This document shows positions 1 to 11,912 of a stretch of 64,000 bases of DNA, piece after piece. The notes under the pieces were generated by a model, which worked only from the letters and a program-made list of their open reading frames with translations, ran no database searches and was not told where the DNA came from. The stretch comes from Oscarella lobularis. Its lineage: Eukaryota; Porifera; Homoscleromorpha; Homosclerophorida; Oscarellidae. The position numbers were made by a program, and so were the translations under genes. The stretch covers positions 2,046,001 to 2,110,000 of the forward strand of contig NC_089184.1 in assembly GCF_947507565.1 (NCBI RefSeq), given 5' to 3'. Numbering within the stretch: the first letter of the stretch is position 1; each line of letters opens with the position of its first letter.

Positions 1-1146
1 CACACTTTCGTTTCGCCAACGCGCAGTGCTCTATATGAAGGACCGACACTATACGTAGTGACGGTCTCCCACTCACGAGTTTCCGACCACTACTATATTT
101 ATATACTAACGAAGCTGTTGAGATGCATATAGATCACATTACCCAAGAAATGCAACGGACTTTTTACGCACTAGTACGACCACGGATTGTAAAGGTACAG
201 CAACGTAAGTACTGCAAAGGTTTGGGGAAAAATGACGACGTTGGCGTCGCTCGCGCGACTATGCGTCGATCAATCGACACAGCTTCAAATTTTCAGATTT
301 AGATGCGTTGCGGGTGGTGTAGCACTTTGCAATGCAAATCGTTGATGTCACAGATACTGTTCTAATTTGTTCGTACAAAATGTATGCCTCGCACATCCGC
401 GCCTACGCACCATCTGGGGCAGCGCCCACGTTACGCAACTTGAACTTGAACTTTAAGTCTACCCACGCGCACGTAGACGCGATCAACACTAAACACACCG
501 TAATGCGTGCGGTAAGATTTTACAGCAGGTAGTCGTAGTAGCTAGCTAGCTAGCTAGCTTGGTGAGCTCGTCGAAGTCTCGAAAAGGGAGGCCCCTGTGC
601 ACATTTAACCTGCATCGACTCCCGTTTAGACTTGTTTCGCGACGTTAAGACTCTGCTCGAATGTCTAAGAGCACGGCTTCCATTCTGAAAGGCGAAGAAC
701 GAGTCCGTATTCGAAATACAAATATTCTCGGCTCCGAATTACCGAAATCGGAGCATAATTTCGATCTCGCTCATCTCCTAGCGCAAACAAGTTCATTTTC
801 GATGCGAAAAGAATTGTACTCCGTTAGGAAAACGCCAATCGTTTGGCTAGAAGTTTTACATCCGGGTTTTACGTGCGTAGTTATGTGGATGTTTTATTTA
901 TCCAGGAAAAACCTTTGTACCCCGCTAGGAAAGAGTCAATAGAAAACAGAATGAACTGCACTCAGAGTGCAATAATCCTAAAAAAACTAAATAAATGAAT
1001 GAATAAATAAATAAAACTCTGCACTTCTCTATTTTCTCACGAAACTGAAAAGCATTTTCTTTGCAATATGCACCAAGAAATGAGGCAGAGAAATAGCGTA
1101 TACACCAATGGGCGATAAAAATGCATATTCTTCGTGTTTTGTGTAG
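1..1146. other. Intergenic sequence, no gene recognised
   Basis: I see no convincing gene here. A 93-codon ORF at 661-942 (+) resembles nothing I know and has no supporting splice context. A short GCTA microsatellite lies at about 539-560. Several AATAAA-like signals on the plus strand (about 985-1015) could serve an unseen transcript. The 3' untranslated region of the minus-strand Ig-like gene probably extends into this stretch. Confidence 0.5.
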
Positions 1147-2242
1147 CTAAACGATGGTCAGGAAACCATCACAAAGTCTTCTACACACCGTGACATCAGA
1201 CATGCAAACTAATTGCAGAAGACACAAAACTCTATACTTTTTAGTCCCACACCGCTTTGAAAGAGCACAACTGCGACTGACCTGCAACTTCGCCACATCT
1301 GAACGCCGCTTTCGTTGACTTCCTCTCTCGACTGAGATGAAGCTCAAGACCGTCTTCGCTCGCTGAAACTTTCCAGCACGATTCGACTGGACATTTCGCG
1401 TTCGCACATTCAGCAACAGGACGCGAACGACTTTTTTTCCCGACTGTCCATAGAAGAGAAGAGACATTTCCAAAGCAGGTGACAATCTTCTTTTGTTCAC
1501 ATTGACTGTCCACGCCGTTAGAAACACGATCACTCAAATCCAACCTGCAACTATTCGATGCAAGTACATCTAAAAGTAAACTAATTATAGTTGTGCATGA
1601 AGACTGCATGCATGACGTCACTACTCGGTAGCTTAGGTTTCAGTTCCTCAACGAAAAACGTAGTCGGTGTCGGAGTTGGCAAATCTGGCAGAGCAGCTAG
1701 TGCACGTGCATTACAGAATCAAATAAATACAATAAATAATTTACCTGGAGATGTGACGCGAATTTTCGTCGTGAGAGTGAACTCGTCGTCCGACATGGGT
1801 TCCGTTCCGCAAAGAAACGTCGCTTCGCCAGTTTCCCTCAACTTCGTCACATTGACAAAGAGACGAACAGAAAGGCGAGACACATACTTCCAACACGCAA
1901 AATCAACATCATCGACGTCAGAGCAGTACGGAAGCTGGTCGTTCGTGCCGCCGCTACCCAAAATTCTCCAACGCGCTAAATTCATAATCGACCGCATGTG
2001 GCAACACCGGAGCTCGGCCACGTCAGTTTCGGGGTCAAGCGTCACGTCGTACGAACGCAAGCGATGCGTATAACCATAGCAAATGGACGAATCAGATCGC
2101 GCCAAACGTTTACCTTTTAGAAGTCGAATTTAAAAAAATTGTTTCTATATCGTTTGCTCGCACTTTGACCGGGTCTCTCTTGGGACAAAGTCGAAGAGAC
2201 GAGAAGAAGCATGAGGACGATAGAGGGAATCTCAGGGAACAT
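1147..2242 (-). CDS. Secreted protein with Ig-like domains (five exons)
   Basis: I do not recognise a named family. Proposed exons are 2170-2242, 1745-2113, 1625-1684, 1282-1569 and 1147-1208, about 283 residues in total. All introns are in phase 1 with GT/AG ends and are roughly 56-75 nt long. Exon 1 encodes a signal peptide: MFPEIPS followed by a hydrophobic IVLMLLLVSS stretch. Exon 2 (from about residue 25) and exon 4 each have an Ig-like layout: a Cys, a Trp 9-12 residues later, a hydrophobic strand, then a second Cys in GEATFLCGTEP (exon 2) or KAAFRCGEVAG (exon 4). A Pro/Thr-rich linker (exon 3) joins them, and a short Cys-containing tail ends the protein. No membrane segment is visible, so secretion is inferred. 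The frame closes exactly across all four junctions, the main support for the model. The Ig assignment is inference; another beta-sandwich is possible. Confidence 0.6.
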
Positions 2243-4484
2243 TCCGGCACTTTGACTTGATGTCGTTCTCTGACTGAGCACTGCTCTCTTATACGAATTG
2301 AAGCGGAAACGTGATTGTCAACGGAAACCCAATTGTGGGTTGGAAATGACACCTCACAAAATGGATCTGAAAGTACAGTGTCCTGTGCATGGGAACCATC
2401 TACTACGTGACGGAATGGGGGAAACGCACCGTGCTTTCAAGTTATAATTAGTCACGAACACTTTACATATTCGATGTCATCATGTCGACTGGTGCATCGC
2501 AACAATGCTGTAACCGGCGACGCCCTTCGCTACAGTAACCGCTTGTTTGTCGTGATTTTAGTGCATGGGTAATTGTCGTGAGGCTCGCGTACCACGCAGC
2601 CTAGATTCGGTGGCTTCATCTTAGCTTCAGCCACATTATATATAGTCTGAGACTTCGTTCGCCTATACGCCCAAAACCTCAAATTAATAAGAGGCTGAGA
2701 TCGCGAGGATACAATGAAGCACTATATTCCATCGGTCTAAGGATCTAAGGACGCGATGTGACCTCAAAAGAAGCTATAAACTGCGAGAGCTGGCCGGATA
2801 GGGCCGGATATAGGGCGTTGCTCGCGCAACTCCAAAGATTCCGGAACTTGCATCGTTTAGAGGACTTTACGTCAGTCGTAACTACGTCATGCGCCCGTGC
2901 ATCCAATCATTCAGGCTGTGTCGGAACGTCTTTCATGCAACCTCAATTCCGAATGCACGTCATCATTTTCGACGTTTCAAAGAATTCGGCGTACGTGCGA
3001 CTTGTCGCGAACAAATAGAGCGAGTTTCAACGTCAACGTCGTCGCCGTCGGCGCTAAATCGCCGCCGTCGAAAACGAGCGCGACAAGTTGAAAAAGGCAA
3101 GTGGATACCGTATTTTAGCGGGTAGACAGCCACTGCTACAATATTTTGCACACAAACTTTCTCTAAAGCCGTAGCGGTTTGTTACAATGTAGATAAAGAG
3201 AGGCACGAGATGTTCACCGTGCGGATTACTAATCGGTAAAATACGGGCTCTAAATTGGTTCTGCATGGACCTTGCCCCACTTATCTTCCTTTTCTTAGAA
3301 GTACATGCATGCATACGAACGCCTACAACTATGAACCTGAACAGTGACTCATGCGTCGCGGGACGAGGAAGCTAACTAAGATTCATTACCTCTTGGATAG
3401 CTGCTCCTAATCCGATTGCGGGGGTTTCCCATCTTTCTTTGTCTTCTAATGGTTTCGTCATAATGTTGGCGAGCTGCATGGGTCCGAAACGCCGGCAACG
3501 CCCGACGACGAGGCGTCAAAATCGACTAGTCGAGGGCCCTGCATGCGCTGCCGGCTCTGCACGAGCTAGAAAAGAAAATTGTAAGGTGAGGTTACGTGAC
3601 GTCACCGAATCGAACGTTACAAGGACATAGGAATGCTAGACAGTGACCTTATTTTAGACCCCACAGCTCAGTTTTTTTTTAGAATTGAAACCCTTTCTCG
3701 CCCTTTCTTGCACGTCACAACACCATGCACCGCCCAATCTATCTTTAACGAAATATTCCATACAAACTCAGCAACTAGACTGTCGCAGAGCGCCGCAAGC
3801 CGTCGCAGAGCGGCAGCCGCCTCCGTGAGTGCGCATTCAACGTCAAAAGCGCCCGATTAGCCCAAGCACGAAGCAACGAACTCGTCGAGGACATAGAAGG
3901 ACGATACGCGACTCTACGACAGACAAAGCGCTCCGCGTCGAGAAAGCGGAAAACATGCATACAACAGTAATTGAAGTGGTACCGAAATGTAAGGCTACTT
4001 TACAGAAACAACACGCTTCTGTGCGACAACACTCACAGCGATACGAAGCTAGTGACGTCAGAGACGCCATGTATGCTTATGTTAAAGGCAATAGCAGCAT
4101 CAACCGCAGAGAATCGCTAGGGGAACATGCATGTATTATTAATGTGTGGCAACGTAATATCATAAATTTATATTTATGACGTCACACTATGTGACATCGT
4201 CGCGAGCTGAAGAGCGGTGATTTTAGGCGGAGTGATCCCGTCATTTTGATTAATTAATTGTACGTGAGACGTATGCGTTCGTGCGTGTGGGTCGCTGGCG
4301 CGGCGTGGCTGTGAAAACGTTCTACGATTTCTTAGCGTTTACCTTCAGCGATTGGAACAAGGCATTCTTTATCTGCAGCTTCGCCGTATCGGCTTTCTCG
4401 GCGAACGCTGGCGAACCGGCGAACCGGGCGAAAACAGGGACAGGTTCCTGCAGTTAACTATAGCGCGCGTTAGAATCTGTAAAA
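2243..4484. other. Intergenic/upstream region of IPO11, no gene supported
   Basis: Only short ORFs without recognisable domains occur here. The last 200 bases before 4485 are presumably the IPO11 promoter and 5' leader and include short direct repeats of a GGCGAACC-like motif (about 4400-4430). The sequence is not low complexity, so undetected exons cannot be excluded. Confidence 0.45.
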
Positions 4485-7400
4485 ATGGAACGAGAAGTGG
4501 TCGAAGTCTTGTCGCGAGCTGCTAGTCAGGAGCCGAGTGTTTTCAAGCTTGCTGAACGCCAATTGAAGGCCTGGGAGACCCATCGAGGCTTCTACCCTTC
4601 GTTATTCGTTAGTCCGCGACTCTCCCCTGGTTTTCGCTTCGGCGTTCACCCTTTTCTTCCTTAGGCGGCGTATACAAATTGTTCGCTTGAGCTTAACGTT
4701 CGATGGCAGGCCATTCTGTACCTGAAAAACGGCATCGATCGCTACTGGCGAAAGTCGGCACCCCAGTAGGACATGCACACCTGCACATCTAGGCGTAGGC
4801 TCGCCTAACAGAAACCTCGGCAGCGAAAAATTTGAACTACAACCTGAGTAGTTGCATGTAGCTGGGGCACACACGCAAAGAAATTAAAATTGAAAAGGAT
4901 TCTCTTTTAATTTATTTACGCTGAGCCAGAGCCGTATACGGCTCTGATCCATTGACGTAATTCCTTCCACTAAGTGAAGGAGGCGAGGCCAGACATGGGC
5001 AATCTAGTTAGTCTGTTTCTTCTAACCCAACCTCTTCTTCAAGTGCTTTGAGTGAAGACGAGAAGGCGGCGCTCAGGTCTCAGTTGCTGCTTTGCCTCAA
5101 CGAACCTATTAAACAGGTACCTTATGTCTCTGTATTGTCATGCACTGTCGTAGCATTCATTTCCGGTTTTATAGCTTGCAACTCAAGTTGCCGTGCTCAT
5201 TGCGCGTATAGCTCGCCAAGATTGTCCTCACGACTGGCCAGCTCTTTTGCCGACACTCATTGGCGTGAGAAGCGAAGTACTTGGAGTTTAGGGAGCCATT
5301 TCACCATCAATTAAACTACAGGGCGTGAGGAGTACCGATCCCGCAGTCCAGAACGGATCTCTGTTTGCATTTAAACACGTAACGAGTGCATTGGCTTCAA
5401 AGAGACTTGCTGCGGGAAGAAAAGTTTTTCACCAAGTAACAGTTGGCTTTTTCTTTGAGTCAAAGTTGTGTGATCTTTTGGGGTGGGAGCAGCTGACGGA
5501 AAACGTGTTTGATTTTATGCTCACTTTGTGGAGTCATCATTGTGAGACGGTTTTTGGATTGGTCAATGGAAGAACGGTTGAATTCAGTCAGCTGTCAATT
5601 AGCTTAGAAAATGCAAGAATGTCTTTGAAAGGTAGAAAGAAATAGGCTATAATAGATGCTTGACCTTTATAGTATTGGCCTTCTTCTGCAGTTCTGCGAC
5701 TTCTCTTTGTGAATGGGTTTGAAGATTTCAGTAATAGAGAAGGTCCTCAAGTGAGTATTCCTATAATTTAGCATTAGGTTTTTTGCAATACTGGCTGGAA
5801 TCGTGTAGTCTTTTATTTCGCAATTGATCGAAAGGACGGCACCTTATCTAGAGCTCAGTACGCAAGCAAGCCAAAACCTTTACCTTATTACACACCTGAT
5901 GTCCTTTTCTCAGGATCTCAGCTGCGTGACACTCATGACGCTAAATCATTAGTAGAGAAGACTCTTATTCTGTTCACTAAAGTGGTAGGACCTTTTTTCT
6001 ATTTTGTGCATTTCCTTACTCTTTTTTTTCAGTTACTTGACGGTCAAAGTGGAAACGTTACAGAATTCATTCCCTTCCTAAAGCAGTCACTTGACTATGC
6101 CGCTCATTTTGCCTTTAATGAAGCTTTCTCGGGTACCGTTAGAAAAACTGGTTTGAAATTGTCCGCTGTTGTGATTCCTTCGTGCATCTTTAGGACTTCT
6201 GTTTGAAAGATTTCTTGTCAATTGTTTAGTTTTGATGAAGAACATCTTAGATTGCGATCATTACAGGCCACCAAAAGACAAAAATGAAGGTGAGGGACTT
6301 TGATAGGCGTTTTGTTAGATTGACACCGTGTTTCTTTCTAGCTCCGCCGAATCCCTTAGTTATTCAAGCTTTTCAGGTCTCAAGTGTCTCTTGGCACGCG
6401 CTCTCTTTTCCCGTTTTTATTTTCTGTTTTTAGGTCAAATTGGCTTACTTTAATTATTCTTCTCTTGTTGATCTGTGCCATCGCCTTGTAACTCGCTACC
6501 TACCTTTGACTCAAGAAGTAAGCGTAACTTCAGCAATGCCTCAGAACAATTTGCAAGAGCTTGATTGACTAGGAGCTTGATGATTGGGATTGTAACCCTG
6601 AAGACTTTGGTGCGTAGGTTCTATAAGCGCACGTCCGTTGCTTTAACGTTTTTTTTGCAGCTATTCAGGAAACTGGCGAGGCGTGGAAGTACAGCCTTAG
6701 GGTGAGTACTATCAGTAGTGCGACCTGTATCTTCTACTTTTTTACTTCTTATTTTTAGCCTTGCGTTGAAGCTCTGTTTGTCTCTCTGTTTTCGGAATTT
6801 CGTCTTTCTCTCTGCTCGACACTGGTAGACATGATAAAGCAAGTCGAAGGAGAAATTAGCCCGACAGATAGTCAAGCCGTCCTCATAAAAGAAGCAGGTT
6901 TTATAGATGTTTGAAATGGAATAAACAAATCTTTCATTGTAGCTGTTGTTCTTACTTTGCAGTGTACAATGCAGCGGGTCTTGTATGCTACGATTTGTCT
7001 GAAGATTTTGACTACAACGAGTTGTTCTCGAATCACTTGATACGAGACTTAGGAAATAGAAATCCGAGGTTTGAATAATCGTCGACGTCAACCCTCCCAC
7101 TTTTCAGTGTGCGTTTGTAGCCTCAAAATCGTTCGACGACGGATTATTTGGCTTATGGGTCAGTGGGTTGGCGTGAACATGTCAATTGATTTGAGACCAA
7201 TGTTGTACAAGGCACTTGTTACTTGCCTTGATCCCAATGAGGATTTAGTGGTACGGAAAGTATGTTCAAAACGATCTTGCTGTATGGTATTTTTTTCTAG
7301 ACTCGCCTTACAGCCACCATGTCTCTCCAAGACGGTGAAGACGGTTTCATTTGTTCCAGTAGGTCATTTTCATTAGACTGTTTTTTAGCTGTTGATGAGT

Positions 7401-9468
7401 ACGAATTTCGAACTGAGCAATTTCTTCCTGTTAGTGCATCAGAGGCTAAATCATCTTCCTTTTAGACGTTTTTCTTTGACAGTTTCTTGAAAGCACCTCG
7501 GCACTTTTATTTCAACTTTTACACGAAGTGGAAGAATGCGAGACTAAGGTGAGAAATGGCGTAAAGTCTTCTACTTTTTCACATGCTCTCACTTGGTTAG
7601 ATGCACGTGCTACGATCATTTTCTCTCCTGATTGAGCGGGTGGGACCAGAGGTAACACAGTTCCTCCTGTTCTGCTACAAAGGGACGAAGTTTTTCGCAG
7701 ATTCGTCCCTACTCTGACGCCCTAATTCATTACCTTCCGGAACTGTGGGAAAAATCGGCTGATCATAATCTCCTCAGAACTAACATAGTGTGCACCCTAC
7801 GATACCTCGTTCAGGTAATACGCGGAATCTCTTCTTGGATTTTGAACCTAGTCTGTTGTCCAAGAACAGGCTCTAGGCGTTACTTCCGTTCAACTTTACC
7901 CTCTCGTTCTACCAATTATTCAATATGGCACTGACTTGGATCAGGTAGGTGCAATATAGTACATATATCTTTACATAGCTTCAATCCTTTTCGAAGCCGG
8001 CTCATGTTTACCTGCTGGACGATGCATTGGATTTGTGGTGATTACACCGAGATAATGACTACAATTTATTTTTATTGCTATCTTTAGGCATGTGCTTTTG
8101 CTTTTCTCTCCTCGATTAACACCTGAAATTCTTCACCTTTTTGGCAGAATGTCTCTTCTGTTAGGTACGCATCCATGAGAATTAGTATTGGCTAAGCGTT
8201 GTTTTTTGCATGAGAAGAATTGGGATCGGAGCGATTGCGCGTGTGTCTAAGAATTATTACTTCGTATGTGCTTCTTGGACCGTCTGATTTTGTTCAGGTG
8301 GAGAATGACACCTACGTGTTTTCAAGACTAAATGTGATTTTACCACAGACGTACTTCGATATCCTCCTGCCTCATTTTGTGAGCCTTTTGCGCAACGTCA
8401 AGGACGAAGGCATAGTTGTGCTCATGCAGGTACCGGGCACTATTCTCTACTGGTATATAATATAGCGTCTTGTGCAGATAACGGATGACCTCGTTTGCTC
8501 GCTTCCTGACGTCGTACCATCTTTATTCAAGCCTCTTCTGAAGAACGTTCTGGCAAATTTGTTTGGAGATGTGGTAATCAGAGAGAAGTTGATCATTGCA
8601 CGTCTTGTATCTCTCTCGGTATAGAGCCGAACTTCTTCAGCTACCATTACGAACTACCTATGCCTTGTTGGTCGGTTACTTCTACAAAATGTAACTGTGT
8701 TTTCCGAACTAATTTCGGAGCTAGCCACGGGGCTTCATCGAGAGGTACTTCTTGCAAGACACGTTGGGTAGCTTTGACTTACCTTTATTAGAGCACACTC
8801 GTCTTGACCACCTTGCTGGACCTGTGGCTCTCTCGAGTCAGTTCTTCGCAGTAGTGATTACTTTTGCGTCAAGTGCGTTTGCTATAGTTTGAATCGATGG
8901 TGCAATTGAAGCACAGGAAATTGACTGGACTGGCAATGAGTTCTCTCTTGACCAGTGGAATTAGGTAAACAGCGTTTTCGTTTCAATACTGATGATGGTC
9001 ATATGGTTACGTCATAGCGGCGTTTTGGAACAATTTCCTGCCATAATCGACGTCTGCAATACTGCCCTACATTCTGTGCATCGATGCGACGAAAGTGGAC
9101 GAGTATACGAGTAGGCTTATGGATAACTGAACCTTCGCATGCGTCTTTTATTGCGATTGACTAGCGCTCTGCTTGTTCGAACGCCAGACGAGGACGAAGA
9201 CGAGGACGACGAAAGCGACGGCACGGAGGAGTACGTACGACGAGTCAAGGTAAGGAAAAATTTGACAGAACGTTTTCTTTTCTGACTTTTCTTTCGACGG
9301 CGACAGCTGAAGGCAGCTGATCCCGTTCACACGATCGTCTTGCGCGACTACTTCAAGACGAAAATGGAGAGACTTCAATCAGAAATCGGTCAGGTACAAT
9401 TCGATTCTCTAATGCAAACAATCGATACGGAAACAACTCAGCAACTCAATGCATTTCTAAACGCGTAA
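4485..9468 (+). CDS. IPO11: Importin-11 (karyopherin beta family), multi-exon
   Basis: Nuclear transport receptor of the importin-beta superfamily; in animals importin-11 carries ubiquitin-loaded E2 enzymes and other cargo into the nucleus under Ran control. The ATG at 4485 opens an exon whose product has QLKAWETHRGFYPSL, matching the conserved N-terminus. The second exon (4665-4765) gives LKNGIDRYWRKSAP, and a later one LSEDEKAALRSQL and LNEPIKQ. Around 7120-7260 is RRRIIWLMGQWVGV then DLRPMLYKAL, diagnostic of the family's HEAT repeats. An acidic loop (DEDEDEDDESDGTEE, about 9190) precedes the final exon (9307-9468), which reads DPVHTIVLRDYF and ends QQLNAFLNA-stop, as in animal IPO11. Introns are about 50 nt, so the roughly 970-residue gene fills only 5 kb. 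Not every exon was delimited. It converges on the WHAMM-like gene. I see no lesion; the gene appears functional. Confidence 0.9.
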
Positions 9469-9482
9469 GTCGATTCCTAAAA

Positions 9483-9488
9483 AATAAA
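9483..9488 (+). terminator. Polyadenylation signal of IPO11
   Basis: A canonical AATAAA lies 15 bases after the IPO11 stop codon. The 3' end therefore falls inside the 82-bp gap before the stop codon of the convergent gene, and the two 3' ends probably abut or overlap. Confidence 0.7.
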
Positions 9489-9550
9489 GCCAACTTTCCG
9501 CGATAAGAAACAAGCTAGATACAGTACATGCATATCTTTTTACTTTGCTC

Positions 9551-11857
9551 TTACCACTCGTCGTCGTTATCCGACTCCGAATCGGAGTTGCCGGACGTGA
9601 ATGGTTTGATTCGTTCCATTGCCGCTGCCAACACGTCGGAATTCGTCTGAGTCAGACTCAACTCCTCGGGAATCGTCTTGCCTTTCATACCGCTCGCTCG
9701 AATGAGCGTCTTCATGACATCCGTATCGCCAGTAAGGCCGTCTTTCAAGCCTGTTCTCTTCAAAGTCACTCTCGCCGCCGTTATGCTACTGAGATCGATG
9801 CCCCCTTCACTAGAACGCGAGGGCTTTTCTTTTGGTTTTCGCGGCACAGGTTTTGGTTTCTTCTTATTTGCGGGCGACGATCCACTGACTGCAGTCATAG
9901 CGGGTGGCGGCGGTGGCGGCGGAGCAAGTGGTGGAGGCGGCGGCGGTGGCGGCGGCGGTGGCGGCGGCGGTGGCAGCGGCGCAGGTAGAGGAGCGGAGGG
10001 CGGCGGCGGAGGAGGGATGCCAGATAGACTGGCAGCCACTCTTGACTCAATCTCTGGTGGAGGTGGCGATATCACTGGAGGTAGTGAACTATCCTCCTTC
10101 TTGGTCGAGCGTTTGCTAGCTAGCGGTTTCGCCTTCGCTTTGAAAGGAATTGCCGAGGCTCGAATAGATGCCATCGAGCCTGTCATGATGGATGAGTGAG
10201 GAGTTGATGGAGTCGTCTTCCTGTACTCTTTCTTCGGTTTTAATTGCGACGGTGGGAGATAGCGTGGCGGTTTCTTGACAACGGGAGTCGGATTTTTCTG
10301 AAACGTGACGTCAGAAGTGACGAATCTCATTCATACAATGTATACCTGAATGAACGTCCTAACTCGTTCAACTGCTCGTTTCCTTTCTTCAGCCTTTCGC
10401 TGCTTCTCCTTTTCCAGCTCTTGCTTGTCCAATTCTTTTCTCTACACAACACTCGAGGTGAGTCAAAAGCTTCACAGGAAAATTTACTTCCTATACCTTC
10501 GATAGAGCCAGACTACCTGAACTACTCTTCTCGTCGTAAATCCACCTATAATTTCCCGTCTTGCCAGACTTTATGCAATCTCTCTAAACCAAACACGCTT
10601 CGTAAAATCGAAGCTTGCCTACCGAAAACTCACCTTTTGATTTCGCAAGTTCGATTTGTGGCTAGACAACTTTCCTTCTTTGTTCTTGAGCCGTTCCAAT
10701 GCATTCGACTCCCCGTCTAGCCGTTTCATGGCGTACTTCACCTGCTTCTCCTGCTCGTCGAGACACATCAAGGAGACGTCTAACCATTTCATATGCAGCT
10801 CATAGAAAGCTTTCTCCAGTTTCTCAACGCTCTCTTTAAAGTTTGCCTCTCCTTCTTTGACAAAGGCAATGTCCAGCAATTTCTCGTCCTTTAGAAAGCG
10901 CAGCTTCTTAAGTCGCACTTTCAGAAGCTCAACGGTCAAATTCACCAACTTTTCCTCGTAAACGCTCAACCGATCTTGACCCCAGTGGGTCCAATCATCA
11001 AAGCGCTCGCGATCCTCAGCCATTCTTTGAATACATGCTACAGTACGATCGATCAACGCAACGAACTTCTCCTCTTTCAAATCAAGTAAATTCTGCTGAG
11101 CGCGAACGTACTCCTGAGTTGCCTCATGCTCTTCGCCAACGGCCTCGAGCTGTTCATCTTTCCCGAGGCCCTTGTCAAGACTTCTCTCGCGATGAAACAT
11201 GCGCTTGCTATGCTCAATGTCTTTCAAGTCGTCAAACGGTCTCTCGTCGAGCTCGCGCAACTTCAACTCCCACTTATCGAACTCCTGAATCGCTTCGTCT
11301 TCGATTGCATACAAAGCGGCTACGTCGTCTGACGTTTTGGCACCGTTTCGCATTTCAAGTACTTCAAATAAATTGCGTTTCGCCTCCTCCGCGCTCAAAT
11401 CTGCTCGCGATTTATTGAAATCGCTCAGTGACATAAGGTACTGGTCGTCGTCCGAGGAAACGCCAAATAATTTCTCCCTAACAACGGATTGCGGATAGCG
11501 TGTTGTCATGTCGTTAAGGTACGTTTCCAAGTCGGCGCACGTTGTCTTGGGAATGGAGAATGAGGAGAGATAGCTCCAAATTCCCGTTGGTCTTTTCGGC
11601 AGCGTAGGGAGGCTCGCTGCGGTCGTAGAAGGAAAAAGGGCTGTCATTTCTGCGTGAAAGTCCTCGATTTTCTCCAGCGTGGTGACCAGCGACGCGTCCA
11701 GCCAACGGATGACGAGCTGCGTCACCGATTGCGAATCGACGTCCACTTGAAAGCGGCCCGGCGGCCTCGACTCTGCCGGCGTTTTGTCAAACGTTACAGC
11801 CAGCCATTCGTCTTCATCTGTATCCGGAGAAAGTGCAGTGTCGCCTTCTGAGGTCAT
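9551..11857 (-). CDS. WHAMM: WHAMM/JMY-type actin nucleation-promoting factor
   Basis: Arp2/3-complex activator of the WHAMM/JMY group, which acts in actin assembly on membranes. Exons are 10634-11857, 10497-10568, 10346-10441 and 9551-10297, all phase 0, giving 712 residues. The N-terminus has DEDEWLAVTFDKTP, like the conserved start of the family. Residues about 190-410 form a long coiled coil including AFYELHMKWLDVSLMC and SSHKSNLRNQK, positions shared with WHAMM/JMY. After a basic/acidic helix come a long polyproline tract (about 9905-10010), which can bind profilin or SH3 domains, a WH2-like stretch (GGIDLSSITAARVTLKRT), a central helix (AAAMERIKPF) and the acidic end DNDDEW, i.e. a WCA module. 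WHAMM and JMY split within animals, so this is best read as a single pro-orthologue. It starts 55 bp from divergent FOCAD and ends 82 bp from convergent IPO11. Confidence 0.88.
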
Positions 11858-11912
11858 TTTTACTGGAGGCTATCCGGGGTTTGGAAGCACAATTTCACGT
11901 GCGCTAGACAAA
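11858..11912. promoter_or_regulatory. Bidirectional promoter between WHAMM-like gene and FOCAD
   Basis: Only 55 bp separate the two divergent start codons. The gap carries a CACGTG E-box (about 11896-11901) and no TATA box. Transcription start sites of one or both genes must lie in this gap or inside the opposite gene's first exon. Shared regulation is inferred from spacing only. Confidence 0.5.

Noticed and set aside
661-942. A 93-codon ORF starting MSKSTASILKGEERV
   Set aside because: No recognisable domain, no splice partners and an internal GCTCCG/CGGAGC inverted repeat; not enough to call a gene.
9545-10199. Plus-strand Gly-rich ORFs opposite the WHAMM polyproline region
   Set aside because: The poly-Gly and Ala-rich products are antisense readings of proline codons; the minus-strand gene explains the sequence.
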